From the NCBI GenBank assembly GCA_964017065.1, contig OZ024784.1, forward strand, positions 8,413,152-8,477,151: a DNA stretch of 64,000 nucleotides, in the 5' to 3' direction. The notes under the pieces are model-generated. The model was given only the letters and a program-made list of their open reading frames with translations, did not search any database and was not told the origin of the DNA. Origin of the DNA: Haliclona indistincta (Eukaryota > Porifera > Demospongiae > Haplosclerida > Chalinidae). Both the position numbers and the translations under genes were made by a program. Of the stretch, positions 34,646 through 47,412 are shown piece after piece. The first letter of the stretch is position 1; every line of letters starts with the position of its first letter.

Positions 34646-36001
34646 TTAGTACTCCTCTTCCACATTTTCTTCTAACTCACTAGAGTCCTGTGCAACTTCT
34701 TCGTAGTCTTTCTCCAAAGCAGCAAGGTCTTCACGTGCTTCAGAAAACTCTCCTTCTTCCATTCCTTCTCCCACATACCAATGGACGAAAGCTCGCTTGG
34801 CATACATGAGGTCAAATTTGTGGTTCAATCGAGCCCAGGTCTCAGCAATGGCTGTGGTATTGGAGAGCATGCATACAGTACGAGGGGATTTAGCCAAGTC
34901 ACCACCAGGAATGCAGGCAGGTGGTTGATGATTGATGGCTACCTTGAATCCAGTTGGACACCAGTCCACAAACTGCACTGTGCGTTTGGACTTGATGGCA
35001 GCAATGGCTGCTGTCGCATCACTTGGTGTCACGTCACCACGATAAAGAAGGCAACATGCCATGTACTTGCCACGAAGAGGGTTACAGATGACCATCTGAT
35101 TACCAGTCTCAAAACAACTGTTAGTGATGCTTGCAATGGTTATTTCTTCATGATAAGCTTTTTCTGTGCTAAGCAATGGAGCATACGTCACTAGGGGAAA
35201 ATGGATACGGGGATATGGAACTAAGTTGGTTTGAAACTCGGGCAAATCAATGTTCAGTGGTCCTTCAAATCGGAGAGAAGCAGTGATTGATGATACAGCT
35301 TGAGAGATGACACGGTTAAGGTTGTTGTATGAAGGTCTCTGGACATCAAGAGAATTGCGGCATATTTCATAGATAGCCTCATTGTCCATCAAGAAGCAGC
35401 AGTCAGTGTGCTCTAGGGAGGTGTGCGAAGTCAGAACTGAATTGTATGGCTCCACAACAGCTGTGGCAACTCGGGGAGCTGGATATATCGAGAATTCCAA
35501 CTTGGATTTTTTCCCGAATTCTACACTGAGACGCTCCAGAAGGAGGGAAGTAAAACCCGATCCTGTTCCACCACCGAATGAACGAAATACAAAAATGCCT
35601 TGCAGTGAAGAACATGACTCAGTCAACTTTCGAATTTTTTCCACCACCTCGTCAATTTTGGTTCTCCCGACAGAAAAGTGACCCCGAGCGTAGTTGTTCG
35701 CGGCATCTTCATTACCAGTGACCATCTGATTCGGGTGGAAGAGCTGTCTGTACGGACCACTGCGTATCTCGTCAATAACTGTTGGCTCAAGATCCACAAA
35801 AACGGCACGTGGAACATATTTTCCCGAGCCGCCTATCTCCGAAAAGAAAGTGCTAAACGAATCATCCCGTCCGTTAGTGACTTGCTCTTCTTGCATGCTG
35901 CCATCAGGCTTGATGTCATGCTCTAGACAGTAGAGCTCCCAGCACGAGTTGCCAATCTGAACTCCAGCTTGTCCAATATGTAAAGAAACAACCTCACGCA
36001 T
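34646..36001 (-). CDS. Divergent alpha-tubulin (copy 2, C-terminal EEY)
   Basis: An intronless 451-residue alpha-tubulin beginning [21 protein letters not shown] chose this start over the upstream in-frame ATG at 36061 because MRE is the family N-terminus. [19 protein letters not shown] loop with the catalytic Glu, and WCPTGFKV are present. It lacks the lysine-40 acetylation context ([17 protein letters not shown]) but keeps a standard EENVEEEY tail suited to the tyrosination cycle. It is roughly 80 to 85 percent similar to copy 1 by eye, and the last third (from MACCL) is almost identical. The two are tandem duplicates in the same orientation, 1.6 kb apart. Confidence 0.95.
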   Translation of the reverse strand: MREVVSLHIGQAGVQIGNSCWELYCLEHDIKPDGSMQEEQVTNGRDDSFSTFFSEIGGSGKYVPRAVFVDLEPTVIDEIRSGPYRQLFHPNQMVTGNEDAANNYARGHFSVGRTKIDEVVEKIRKLTESCSSLQGIFVFRSFGGGTGSGFTSLLLERLSVEFGKKSKLEFSIYPAPRVATAVVEPYNSVLTSHTSLEHTDCCFLMDNEAIYEICRNSLDVQRPSYNNLNRVISQAVSSITASLRFEGPLNIDLPEFQTNLVPYPRIHFPLVTYAPLLSTEKAYHEEITIASITNSCFETGNQMVICNPLRGKYMACCLLYRGDVTPSDATAAIAAIKSKRTVQFVDWCPTGFKVAINHQPPACIPGGDLAKSPRTVCMLSNTTAIAETWARLNHKFDLMYAKRAFVHWYVGEGMEEGEFSEAREDLAALEKDYEEVAQDSSELEENVEEEY

Positions 36002-36562
36002 TGTGAACTGTTTAGGTACTCGCGTTCTTGTACAGTTAGTTGTTGAAGGCTTCAATTGCAAGCTAGACTAAAGACAGTAGACCGCTTGATAACATGCCAC
36101 CCACATAAGTACGTAGTAGTAACCGGAGATTCACGACAAATGCGTAGGAATGTTCGCTTTTGGCGCGAACACTGCCCACGCACGTGCACGTGTAGTCTTA
36201 AATTTGCATGACTTTGATGCCCATTCCAGCTTTTCCAACATTCTCAATCTAGTTCATTTTTGCCGAATGTTACATCCTCGGGAGTTCTTCCTTGTCATCA
36301 TCTGAATCTTTCTGATCACAGAGCAATTTTTGCTTCCATTAAGCCAAATGAACATTTCATCATGAGCTCTAGCAGGTCGAACTGTGAGGACTTGGAAGAA
36401 TTACTTAACATAATAATTGTTCGATCTCATCACTCTTGCTCGCGCGTCTCGTACATGTATCCTCTATCCGCTCTCATACCAGTTGTAGTTAGGTGGAGAT
36501 AATTAAAAATTATTGGAAAAAGCTAATACTGAAAAACTATTATTAATAAACAACAATAATAA

Positions 36563-39500
36563 TCATAGTTCAAGCAATTCCAACTCTCTTTTCAACTTGT
36601 TTTGCTTCTCATCTAATTCAGCTATGAGGCAATTTAGAGTATTAGTAGTACGTACAGCAAATACCTGCCAAATCATAGTCCTCCAGTTCAACTGCTTCAG
36701 ATATTTTTGTCTCAATGTCTCTGAGTTCCTCAGTGAGTTCTTGTCTTTTACTGTTACTTTCTTCTGAGACTCGCTTGGCACTCTTCTCCATTCCAACTCC
36801 AGGAGTCCTCTCCTATAAAGTACAAGGTGCATTGGTTGTTTGTATAAGGCTAGGCAGAGTAAACTAACAACACTACGACTATACCTCAGTGAGTGGGAGA
36901 AAACTAGCAGTGGTATTGGAAATGTAATCAGTGGTTAATAGGTCTTGTTTAGCACACAAGTCTTCCACTAGAAGCTGAAGTGAATCAACAATAATAACAT
37001 TTTATGACTATTATAACAACATAAATCTCACCAGATAGAGTACTCTGCATTGTGCTAGTATGACCGAGAATGGAGTCTCAGAACTACACGCGCAATAAAG
37101 AGCCATTATTTACAAAAATGAACAAATTACCTGTCAGAATGAGAAGAGTTGTAGCTTGAAGCTAGCTTCTTGATACACTCTACATCTGTATAGGCAAACA
37201 ATGTATTATTGTTCCGCAGGTGTATTAGCATACCGACACACTCACCATGCTGTTTCTCAGCTTCCTCTCTCTCTTGTCTAGTAGCTATTAGCTCTTTGTT
37301 TAGCAGAGACAAGGACTCGTTCATTTTAGTCAGACTCTCTTCCAAGCCATCAATTTCACCTTTTAACTCAACCATCATAGCTGAAACACTCTTTTCCTCT
37401 TCAGCAATTTTCTTAGCTTCTCTGAACTGACGTGCTAACAGAAATAACCAAGAACAACTACCGTAAATCGGGAAATTTTCGTTGTTAAAATATTTTTGTG
37501 GTTAGGATCAACCACAAAAATGAAACACATGAAAAATTTTTAACAACGAAAATTAGTAAACACATGTATGCCGAGTTGCGAGTTGTATGCTGGCCAAGAG
37601 CTGGCTACAGCTGAAATACTGTCTGTCTGGAGTTACTTTTCAGCCAGCGACTGTGAGCGACTTTCTACTTTGCTGTCAGAAGCATCTCTGATCAAGCGTC
37701 TCTGACGATTGCCAGCGCCGCCTGGTCTGGCGAACAAATGGGCAGGATTCTTTCATTCGGCTGGTTCCTACACTCTTGTACAGTTGTTTGCGAAGATCTT
37801 GCGTAACGGAAGCGAAAGCGGAAGTGTGACGCTGGACAATCAAATTCACTTTTCGTCACGTGTACAGCTTCAGTTAGTCACGCTTACGTGCGTTTGATTG
37901 GCCAACGTCATACATCCGCTTTCGCTTCCGTTATGCAAGATCTTCGCAAACAACTGTATACTGCAGTTTGCAAGTTGGTTGGCATAGTCAAGTTGAACGT
38001 GTGGTTAGCCTGTGATAACAGCTATACAGGGCTTCCCTGTATTTCACAATATTATCAGGTGTGGCTACTAAGCACACCTGATAACCATTCACTATGACAA
38101 CCAACTCCGAACTGCAGTACACAATAATCACCAGCAGCAAGTCATGCAGGTCGACCCACGAAAATATGGGGCAGGTCGACCCACGAAAATATTTTAACAC
38201 GAAAATTTAACACACGAAAATTTCCCGATTTACGGAATTATTAAAAGTCTTAGGGTTGTTAAGAATACAAACTAATACGTTGAGACATAACGCAGTCATA
38301 CTTTTTACTGTCATACTAGTATTGAGGTTTATTCAGTGCACAATTACTGTCATACCATTGACTGCAGTCTTCTTTGACTCCTGCAGTTTAGGTAGTTGTA
38401 CTTCGCAGTCAGCAATTCTCTTATGAATAGAAGAGAGCTTGCTCTGCATTGTTAGCACCTGAAGCAGAGTACAAACCTTTCTGCAATAATTATATATAGT
38501 ACTCACCTCAGAGGTTTGCTGTTTCACCTCGCAATCCTTTGATTCCTCTTTGTCTATGAGACTGTGTAAGAACAGTAGATACAGTTAATATAGTCAACTG
38601 AAGTACCTGTTGAGTTGTGCTGATGGTTTCAGTAAGTGAGAGATGCCCTCTGTTAATAAATTGTTTTCCTGTGCTGTTGACTGCTGTAGCATATCTTTTC
38701 TTGCAGAGCAGCTTTGCAGCGTCCTAGCATAACCCTCGACAAGCTCTGTCGTCCTGCACAGTACAATGATGGTATACTGCTTGCTTTACAATCTACCACT
38801 AGTATGACTATCAACATTGCTATACTATAAGCACCTCTGAATCTCAACATTTTGCTTCTTTTGCTTAGCTTCGAGCTTCTCTTTACTTTCATTGACTGTT
38901 TGCTGTACAGCACATGATCTACACTGCACATACACACTTTGCGTACCTCATCTTCTAAAATTTTCCTCCTCTTCTCCTCAATCATTGCTTTCTCCTTGTC
39001 AAACAGTTGTTTCTCCACTGCTAGTTCATCTGCCACTTGCTGAATCTTCTCATTTTCACCATCAATCTGCTGTTCTAACTCTCTCTGATGGTCTCTAAGC
39101 TCTCTCAACTTGGCCTCCAGACCAGCAATCTCTGCTTCTCCAGCTCTGTGTTCTTCCTCAAGTTGCTCACGTCTAGATAGGAACTCTGCTGCACGGTGGT
39201 TCTCCTCATCCTAGATCAAGACATATGACACTCAGCTCATTAGATGTCATTGTACAAACCTGTAATAGCTGCTCTCTCTTTTCCAAGTGTTCCTGGTCTA
39301 TAGCGATGAGTCTAAAGCACAAGAGAAGCTTAGGTGCGGCAATCAGAGCAACTTATACTCACCCTCTCTCCCTTTGTAGCTTGTCCACCATTGTCTGTAA
39401 CTGGGCCTTCTCTCTAATAATAAAATGCAATCATTTGGCATGTAATGACAGTGGTGAATGTTGTGATTTACAAAATGATACTGTATCAGTGTCATATTGT

Positions 39501-42284
39501 GATATCTAAGCCACATAAAGCTCACTTTGCTTGTGATGATAGTAGCTCTTTCTCCAGCCCTGTAAGAGCATTGCTCTGCTCTTCCTAGAAAGACAATTTT
39601 TTGTTTTGCTAGTATGAAAATTGACCTTCAGATGTGATTACTTTAAGTTGACTCATTGCTTGGTGTAACTTGTCTTGTAGAGATACTTCACTAGTCAGTA
39701 GCTCTTGACATTGACACACCCACTCATTAAACTGAGATAAAATTAATAAAGATTATTGTAAACAAAAAATGTTCCCAAGTTGCTTTTTGGGCATTGTTAT
39801 TAATTGTAAAGTGAAAGAAATTTTATTGTAACTCCACCAAAAATGTAAACTAGTCGTCAGGTGACATTGGGTCATGCGTCAATTCTTATGGTAACACTTA
39901 TTAGCCGAAATCGGTAAATTCACAATTGAACAGCTACCACCTCTGCATTTACAGTATTTCTTTTGGTTCGTACAATTTTGTGAGTCTTCTCTGCTATCCT
40001 CCACTCTGGCTCAATACTGATAGTTTCCATCTTTCTGTTGAGTTCCTCAGCTGCAGGATAAAAGCATTAGTATATGCACTCACACCAGCATCAATCATCT
40101 ACAAACCTAGTTCATAGTTTTCTTCAGACAATGCTACAGCTTCATCAGCCTTGAGCTGCTTCACATCGTGACGCAGCTACATATTAGAGAGCAGCATGAC
40201 ATCAACTGTATTGCTATGTAATATTAACCCACTTTAATCTGCTGACGCACTGTTTTTAGCTGTTCCTCGACAGAAGATTGGTAGCTGTTATCAATCTTAG
40301 CAAGTGACAATCTAAGCAAAAATATTATTCTTGTGAGTATTATAGGTCACAATATTCATAACCTGACAGCAGTGAGGTCACTCTCCACAGCTTCAACCAT
40401 AGTTTCAAGTTTCTCAGTAGCTGATAATTCCACTGTATAGTCCGCTGAAGAGACAGTGCCATTATTGGCACTGCCATTCACAGTGGCTCTCTCTTCTTCC
40501 TGACTATCTTCTTCTGCAACAATAGCCCTTTCAGATGAATCGGGTTCTTGAATATCATCAGTCGAATCCGACACTTTATCCATAGTGGTGGGTTCATTGA
40601 CCACTGAAGTGACTAAAGAAGGCTGGTCAGTGACTAAAGAAGGCTGGTCAGTGACTAAAGAAGGCTGTTCAGTGACTAAAGGAGGTTGTTCAGTGACTAC
40701 TGATCGTTCTTCAGTGATTACTGAAGGCTGATGTATCTTATGAGTTTTACTGGCACTATTATCACTATCATCCTGTGTGACTTTATCTTTGTGCGTCTCC
40801 GAGGAAATAGTACTGTGTTTAAAGACAATATCTTCTAGAGGCTGTCTGGACTTGTGAGGAGAACTGCTATGTGTCTGTTCACTATTAGCCAGAGAACCAT
40901 CAGGCTCTTCAGCAGTGATGTCATTTCTTGGTTGTGTTTGCTCTTCACTTTCACTTGATATGGAAGATGGTTGGTCTCCAGAGTGACGTGGTATGTCAGT
41001 CAAGTCTACTAATGTACCAGTGTATGGCTCACTAGGCCTGGTTTGGCCTGGTCTTACAGCCTTCTTCTTGATCTTCTTGGCCTTCCCAGGAGGAGCTTGC
41101 CTCTGTACTCGTTGCTGTGGAGTGTTGGGTCGGGGAGAAGAGGATAAAGGAGAGGATTGAAGTGAAGGAGATGGTGCCTGTTTTATGGGTGATGGTGAGT
41201 GTCTGGGGCTACTACTAGTGACAACAGGCTGACAAATGGTGGCTTGTTGTTGCTCCACATGCTCAGAATCTGTGCTAGTAGCATCCAGTGACCTGGAATT
41301 AGAGAGAAACCCAAATCCACTCTGAGTGCTGCTTGAAGCGTCTTCAGTCGTAGTAGGCTGTTCACTAGAGGGCGGTTGGTGGTCTTCAGAAGGTGAAATA
41401 AAAGAGAACGAAGACTGCTCAGCCTCACTGTTATCAACTTCACTAACAGGGCCTATAATATTGAGGAATATTATCACTTATCATGTAGGCTATAGTACCT
41501 TGGTTCAAAAACCCAAATCCACTGCTAGACACATTATCATTTGGTCCTCCTATAATACTCAAGTCATTAACCAAAACCTAGCTGTAGCATATACACGTAC
41601 CTTGTTCTAAAGTCTCAAATCCACTGCTAGTTACTGGTTCAGCAGTCTCATCTGGTTCATCTATATATGCATCAAGGTGTAATTTACAAAGTATGCTATA
41701 TCAAACGATGTTTGAGTGGTCACTTTAATTGGTCCTGCATTCACATATTATGCGATGGTGGTCAAGAATTTTGAGCGACCAAATGAGGCTTGACTGTTTG
41801 ATCATATCGTTTTGACGTGTTGGCCCTTGGGACAGCCTCTGGTAATTACCTAGCACTGGCATGTCTTGAGCGTTGACTGAAGCAACATGCTTGACTGTGC
41901 AACCGTTCCCTTGACCAAATCTTGACAGTGATTGCAGATGTGAGTACAGGACCAATTGGAGCAAGCTAGCTAGTTAACTACAACCGTTTGGTAATGCATT
42001 AAGGTGTTTGCATGTGGGTACCAGTTGATGTGGGAGCTGGGCTGAATGTTAATCCGCTGAAAATACTCCCTCCCGTAGCTGGTGACGGAGACACATCCAC
42101 AGGCTCAGATGAAGGAAGCTGAGAAAATCGACGTTTATTATCTCAAAAGTAACCTGGCTTAACTTACTGAGCGTCTTGGTTCAGCTGTCGACGAGGGAGT
42201 TATTTGTACTGGTGGATGTATATTAGGAGGAGGATCCTCATGCTGTTTAGTAGCTTTCTTTCCGAAGCGCTTGAATATCGACAT
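36563..42284 (-). CDS. Ser/Pro-rich coiled-coil protein with C-terminal UVR motif
   Basis: A many-exon gene on the reverse strand; I do not recognise the family. The start at 42284 gives MSIFKRFGKKATKQHEDPPP. Next come short exons with repeated Phe motifs (SIFSGLTFSPAPT, SSGFETLEQ, SSSGFGFLNQ, STQSGFGFLS). A large Ser/Pro/Glu-rich exon (41477-40356) carries a basic patch KAKKIKKKAVRPGQ and tandem TDQPSLV repeats. About 40300-37100 encodes exons of near-continuous coiled coil (e.g. LRDHQRELEQQIDGENEKIQ). The C-terminus RDIETKISEAVELEDYDLA, spliced to AELDEKQNKLKREL, resembles a UVR motif. The GF motifs resemble adaptor-ear peptides, so a trafficking or scaffold role is a guess. An inverted-repeat element fills one intron. 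It is divergent from ARMC8 with 129 bp between start codons. Confidence 0.7.
37461..38235. mobile_element. Inverted-repeat element in coiled-coil gene intron
   Basis: The left end CCGTAAATCGGGAAATTTTC and the right end GAAAATTTCCCGATTTACGG are exact inverted complements. Further GTTAAAATATTTTTGTGG- and CGAAAATATTTTAAC-like blocks lie inside. A second long inverted repeat is nested within (37781-37956). No transposase is encoded. Confidence 0.8.
37781..37956. repeat. Nested long inverted repeat
   Basis: The arms CAGTTGTTTGCGAAGATCTT and AAGATCTTCGCAAACAACTG continue through CGTAACGGAAGCGAAAGCGG and CCGCTTTCGCTTCCGTTATG. Each arm is about 50 bp, with a loop of about 75 bp. It lies inside the 37461-38235 element and may be an independent later insertion. 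Confidence 0.75.
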
Positions 42285-42413
42285 GGCCCTGTGTGAAAGT
42301 GGGCGCGGCAGCAACATCCGAGTGCAAGTGCTTATGGGGTTAAAATTAGCAGAAGTGGGCTGGGTCTGAGCACACGTAGTACTATACAGTAAGTACAGAA
42401 GTGTAGTTCGAGC
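42285..42413. promoter_or_regulatory. Divergent promoter region, coiled-coil gene and ARMC8
   Basis: 129 bp separate the two start codons. Both promoters must lie in or around this segment. No TATA box or other named element is certain. Confidence 0.35.
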
Positions 42414-45400
42414 ATGCCTGTCGTTGTGGGGGTAAGAGTAAGGAAAAGTGAAACATAATATTATTTCATGTTATGCAGAAATCTTTGCTTGATCTTGCAG
42501 CTGAGGATCCAGGACAGAGGCTCCAGAGTATACGGTACGCAAGCACTAACTATCATTCATTATCCGCTAACAAAAATTCATTATCAAGGAAAGTGAAGCA
42601 TGCTATTATTGGAAACAAGAGGAAAAAGCATGAGTTGGCTAATAGTGGACTGATACCCAGGTACTTGTGTGTGAAGTCAGTAGTACTAAGAGCTTGCCAT
42701 TCCAAGGAACGTATACAACAGAACCAAATATGGGCCGGGCCACAAATGCACGAGAATTATATAGCTATAGCTGGCCCATAGAACAGTGAGATTTATATGT
42801 GGCTGTACAGCTCGTAGAATAACTGCCTAATAGGGAAGTTTTGCAACATGCCGAGTGGTGGAAATATTTTACCATTGCGCTATTTGAAGTCGTACGGGAT
42901 GATACGTTTCTGGCATTTCACAGTACATGTTTATTGAGTACATGACATGAATATTTTTGTTTGTTTGTTGTTCAGGTCAATAAAATTTTAATCAATACAT
43001 TAGTTAACACTTTCATAATTGTTTAGCTCATGAGTATATTATGCCATTTCTCACTTTAAAGCTCTGATTGACCACTAGATAAGGGAAGCAATTAGAGTAG
43101 CTGTATTCTACAGGTTAGTTGCTGTCCTGGAGGATGATAGTGCTTCGATAGAGCTCATTTGTGAAGTAATCCTTATCCTTGGCAGTCTGGCTCATGGTAT
43201 ATACATGTTATCACGCACTTCATCAATATCTCTACAGGTTCACATGAGACCTTGCAGTCATTGCTCAACACTGAGGCTCCTTCACTATTGTTGCAAGGTA
43301 TGTCGGTACAGTATTTGATTTTTCTAGGCGTTTTGTCTTGCAGGTTTGTGTCACAGCAATGCAGTGATAGTGAATGCTTGTGCAAGAGCTCTAAAGACCA
43401 TCTACCGATCAGATCAGTCTGGCAGGGCACCAGTTGTATTTCATGTAAGTGTATATTCAACCTGTGTGTTAGTGTTCATGTGTGTGTGTGTGTGTGGTAG
43501 GATACAAGTATTGCCAGACAGCTGATACTGTTACTAGGACAGCCACTCCCACTGTGTGAGTGTGCTGCTATTATTCTCGCAAGCTCATGTCAGGTTAATT
43601 TTTATTCGCTCATTGTAATGCATCATACTCTGACGATTAGACTCAAGAGCATCAAAATTTCCTCTTTGCTAATGGCATTGTGTCCTCCCTATACTCTCTA
43701 CTTACCTCATCCATGGAGAAGGTGATCTTGTCTCTGCAGAATAATGTTACCGTGTTGTTGCTTGCATTAGGTCGTGTTTGCTGGTCTTCAGTGTCTTTGT
43801 GCTGTAGTTCATAATAATCAGTTCACTGCTTCTACGTCACTAGATGGTAATCCATGTATACACACACACACTCTGCATCGATGCATTGAGGCTGGTTTAC
43901 AATAATTATGACGATGCAAAGAATAAACTGTTGCAAATACAAATACAGCCTTTAGCCTATCATTTTGAATTTCTCGCATAACTTGTTAAAGCAGTATTGT
44001 ATGCTCCAGTGGTCTTGAAAGGTGATTCACTAGTAACAATACTGACCCAATTGCTGTCTGCCTTGCATTCTCAAGATATCAACCTTCGAGCCGCACAATG
44101 GTAAGCTGCATTGACCTGTATGAACAGGATATTGTGAAGTTCATAGACTAGTGTTGACTTCTATCTCTGCAGTTTGTCATATCTGTGTACGACGGGAGCA
44201 ATCAGTAATGAATGTAGTATAATCACATCAAGAGTTTTACCAACTCTTGTTCACTTGTGTGGGGACAACATGAGCTGTACTGTGAAGGCTGATGCTGCTA
44301 GCATATTAGGTACTCCATACCGGTATATATGGTGCCATTCACTCTCATACACGCACAGCTCAGTTGATAGAGGGCACTCCTATATTGCAAGAAATAGCTG
44401 CTAACTCTGACCAGCTCATTTCTACTGTGGTTGCTTTCTTTACCCAGCAGCTGAAAGAAGATGATGACCTGGTAGATGAGAAATACATTAACTTCTATAA
44501 CCACCTCAGAAAGGTAACTGGACACTCTTCATGTTACAGTAACATTGTACTTGTTTTTTTAGAGTGCCTTTCTTCTCTTGGCAGCTCTTGCATCATCAGA
44601 GGAAGATATTCGCTTTAAAGTGATTTAATGATTTTTGTATTGTGTAGTAAAACTGATAAATGTTGCCAACTATAGGTAGCTGCTAAATCAGAATTGATAC
44701 CTCATCTTGCGGAGGCCTTGCGTACTGATGATGACAAAGTTCAGACTGCTGCATCAAGGTATGGTTTGATTGTATGGTGACTGTTAGTAAGTGAATTCAC
44801 TTATTTACCACTGACAGATGTCTACTTAGCTTGTCTCGTTCGCTGAAACTGCTCAGAACATACCTAGCAGATGCTGAGGTGTGGAGACCAGTGATGAAGG
44901 TGACAGACAACACTTTGTTATTACAACCGTTTGTAGTACAGCGGTTTTATTACTTCTTGCAAGGATAAAGCGTAAACCGTAGAGCGTAGACCACAAAGCA
45001 CTAATGGTTTAAAATGTCATTAAGTCTTTGATCATGCTCCATTGTGTGAATAAATACCAGTGATTTGACACATTAGTGGCTGCAAGGTGATGCTTTACAC
45101 TCATAATCTTCCTTGCACAAAACCTCTGTAGTTAGTTCACACTAGTGCTATCCTGTCTGTGTTGACTAGATGCTTCCCTGTGTGAGTGAAGAGTGTCTTG
45201 TGATAGTCACTAGTGCTGTCTGCAACCTGCTCCTATCCTTCTCTCCCAGCAGAAAGGTACGCGATGGTGGATTTTATGCAAATTATTGTTTGTTTGCATA
45301 GCCAATGGTCGAGGAAGGTGTTATTGAACTACTGAGTCCTTTAGTTGTGCATAGCAACCCTGACATACAGCTAAATGCTCTCTGGGCTCTCATGGTTTGC

Positions 45401-46337
45401 GATAAAATATGATTGATGTGTACACTTTATGTAAATTTTTTAGAACTGTTGCAGAGAAGCAGAGCAAGAGGTTGTGAAATTAGTCAAGAATAGCTTGAGC
45501 CCTGAACAGGTTTTAATGTACGTGCGGCACCATCTTAAGTGTTTTAGCATGAGTCATGTGTGTGTGTGTGCTCATTATTATTCTTCGTCAAAACAGAATG
45601 TTAGTAGAGTCAACAAGTGAACCGCTCAAAATGAAGTGTGTTGGATTGTTAGTGAACTACACACAGTTCAAAGATGTCAGTAAAACACTCGCACACATCA
45701 CGTGTATATGCTAACACTGTCTGGTAGGATGCAGACTTGATTCTGTCAGAGTATGGTGTTGGTGTGCTGGATATCATATCTTCCCTCCTCTCTTCTTCTC
45801 TATCCACTTCTAATCTTGTTGAACAAGTAAGTTCACGAAATCATGTATGTGAAATTTATGGTATCTGTACAGGTGTTTTGTATTGTGGTCAATTTGTCGT
45901 GTGGCAGTGCACAGACAAGAGACAAACTAGCAGAGAACACACAACTGATGGAGGCAATCTCACTGCAACTTGTGAGAGTATGATACCATTGTGGCTGAGC
46001 TCTATAATTTTATAATTTTGCAGAGAAAACCAGGTAAAGTTGGAGTGCTGATGTCAGCCTGCACTGTTGTTAGGCACCTAGCTGAAGTGATTGTGACCGG
46101 TATATGCTGTTGAATATTGTAATTCTGAAGTAGCTTCATGATCCCTGTAGGTCACACTCATCGTCAGAACTGTCTCAAAGAGTATGGTCTGCAACAGCTG
46201 GTTCAGAAGCTAGAGCTCACCAATGATAGCTTATTGCAAGACCTGTTAGTCAATGTATCCCTTCATGAAATTAACCTGTAGCTGTATCATTCAGGGCAAG
46301 ACAAACTGTGGAACAGTTTTCTATGGCAACTTTATAA
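42414..46337 (+). CDS. ARMC8: Armadillo repeat protein 8 (CTLH/GID ubiquitin ligase subunit)
   Basis: A multi-exon gene. Exon 1 (42414-42431) encodes MPVVVG and joins in frame to KSLLDLAAEDPGQRLQSIR. Exon by exon the product is alpha-solenoid armadillo repeats matching ARMC8 order: VKHAIIGNKRKKHELANSG, EVILILGSLAHGS, VNACARALKTIY, CQTQEHQNFLFANGI, LSYLCTTGAISNEC (about 44175), VKADAASILAQLIEGTP, LRKSAFLLLAALASSEEDIR, SRCLLSLSRSLKLLRTYL (44820), VTSAVCNLLLSFSPSRKPM (45210), LNALWALMNC, LVNYTQFKDD and LVQKLEL near the C-terminus. ARMC8 is a core scaffold of the CTLH E3 ligase. I prefer a final exon at 46295-46337 (ARQTVEQFSMATL) over reading through to 46281, because it resembles the family C-terminus. 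Family A repeat copy 3 sits in an intron. Confidence 0.87.
44936..45131. mobile_element. Inverted-repeat element, family A copy 3
   Basis: Begins GCGGTTTTATTACTTCTTGC, contains TTTGATCATGCTCCATTGTG, and ends CTTCCTTGCACAAAACCTCTG, a right end that has lost the AGAAGTAAT segment. It lies in an ARMC8 intron. Confidence 0.65.
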
Positions 46338-46592
46338 ACCGACATTTTTATTAAATTCTTAGTTGATTTTTACAAGTAATACTTGTTTTGTACAATGAGG
46401 GGAATCGGTTCTGGGGTCATGTTTTGACATTAGTCAAATGTTGTCACATGTTGTACGTATGAGTTGTGTGTTTTAACTACGGAGCAAAGCAAAGCAAATT
46501 TCATATACATAACCAAGTCATGACTATGTGTGACCACAATTAAGTACAAACTAGTAGTTACTTTAGATTTGTGTATTCACTGCAAGAGACTC

Positions 46593-47412
46593 CTACAGCA
46601 TAATATTCTTTCCCTTGAATCCAATTTTATCAAGAGCAGCCCCAGATAGGCCATAAAATGCTTGAATAGCTCCAATAATGATTTTGCTCTTTTCTTCTTC
46701 TGTTTCATTAACACCATATGGTCCAAACAAGACCTGCTGGTGATCTTCAGTTGATATTGCTAACAGATTTATCTGCCCAACAAACATCCCACCACGAGCA
46801 AGTTTCACTGCAGCTCCATTGAGTTGATAGCCATTCAAATTTACTGTGACTTTTTCCATGTCATCTGACTCCTCGCCATGTTGAAGTATACTTCCATCCC
46901 TGCAGCGGAACAATAAAAACACAGACAAAATTATAGAGAATGCACAATGCACCTATAATGATGTAGTTACCATAACATGCTTAATTTGGGAAATTAAAAA
47001 CTAAAATATTACAGCAGTTTGTGAAGTCCTTGCATAGGCAATTTTGTAAACATTGACCAATCAAAATAATTATTATGAATTTGCATGCTAACAATAATAG
47101 TTATGAAGTGCTTGTAACGTACATATAGGTTGTCTTGATGTAACGTATACAATGAGCATCTGAACCGAATTCTATTGACACAATTGAAGTACTGCGACGG
47201 CAGGTATCACTAAAGCTTCCTCCTCTAGTCCCTCCAACAGAACCAAGATCAGTACAAAAATTTGCACTAGATAAACCAGCTGTCCTGTTAACACCAGACA
47301 ATGATTGGGAACTGTTCAGCAAAGGAGCAGGTACAGGAGAGGACATGATTGTTCCTGTAATGCTAATCAAGCATACAATAAATGCTAGAGTAGCCATAAT
47401 GCTGATCGTCAT
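46593..47412 (-). CDS. Secreted jacalin-like lectin domain protein
   Basis: Two exons, 47412-47123 and 46899-46593, with donor GTACGT and acceptor CCGCTGCAG in compatible phase, give about 198 residues. The N-terminus MATLAFIVCLISITGTIMSS is a signal peptide. The rest reads as a single jacalin/ZG16-type beta-prism: GGTRGGSFSDTC near the start, SIVSIEFGSDAHCIRYIKTTY, a DGSILQHGEE strand pair, the VNLNGYQLNG segment, FGPYGVNETEE and the C-terminal GLSGAALDKIGFK. In jacalin folds the N-terminal GG loop and a C-terminal GxxxD loop form the sugar site; the C-terminal GPYG is present. An extracellular glycan-binding role is inferred. The family call rests on pattern similarity only. Confidence 0.65.

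Noticed and set aside
36241..36410. Frame with HHLNLSDHRAIFAS resembling the end of an endonuclease domain
   Set aside because: Only about 30 residues match loosely and nothing around it supports a LINE; at most a relic.
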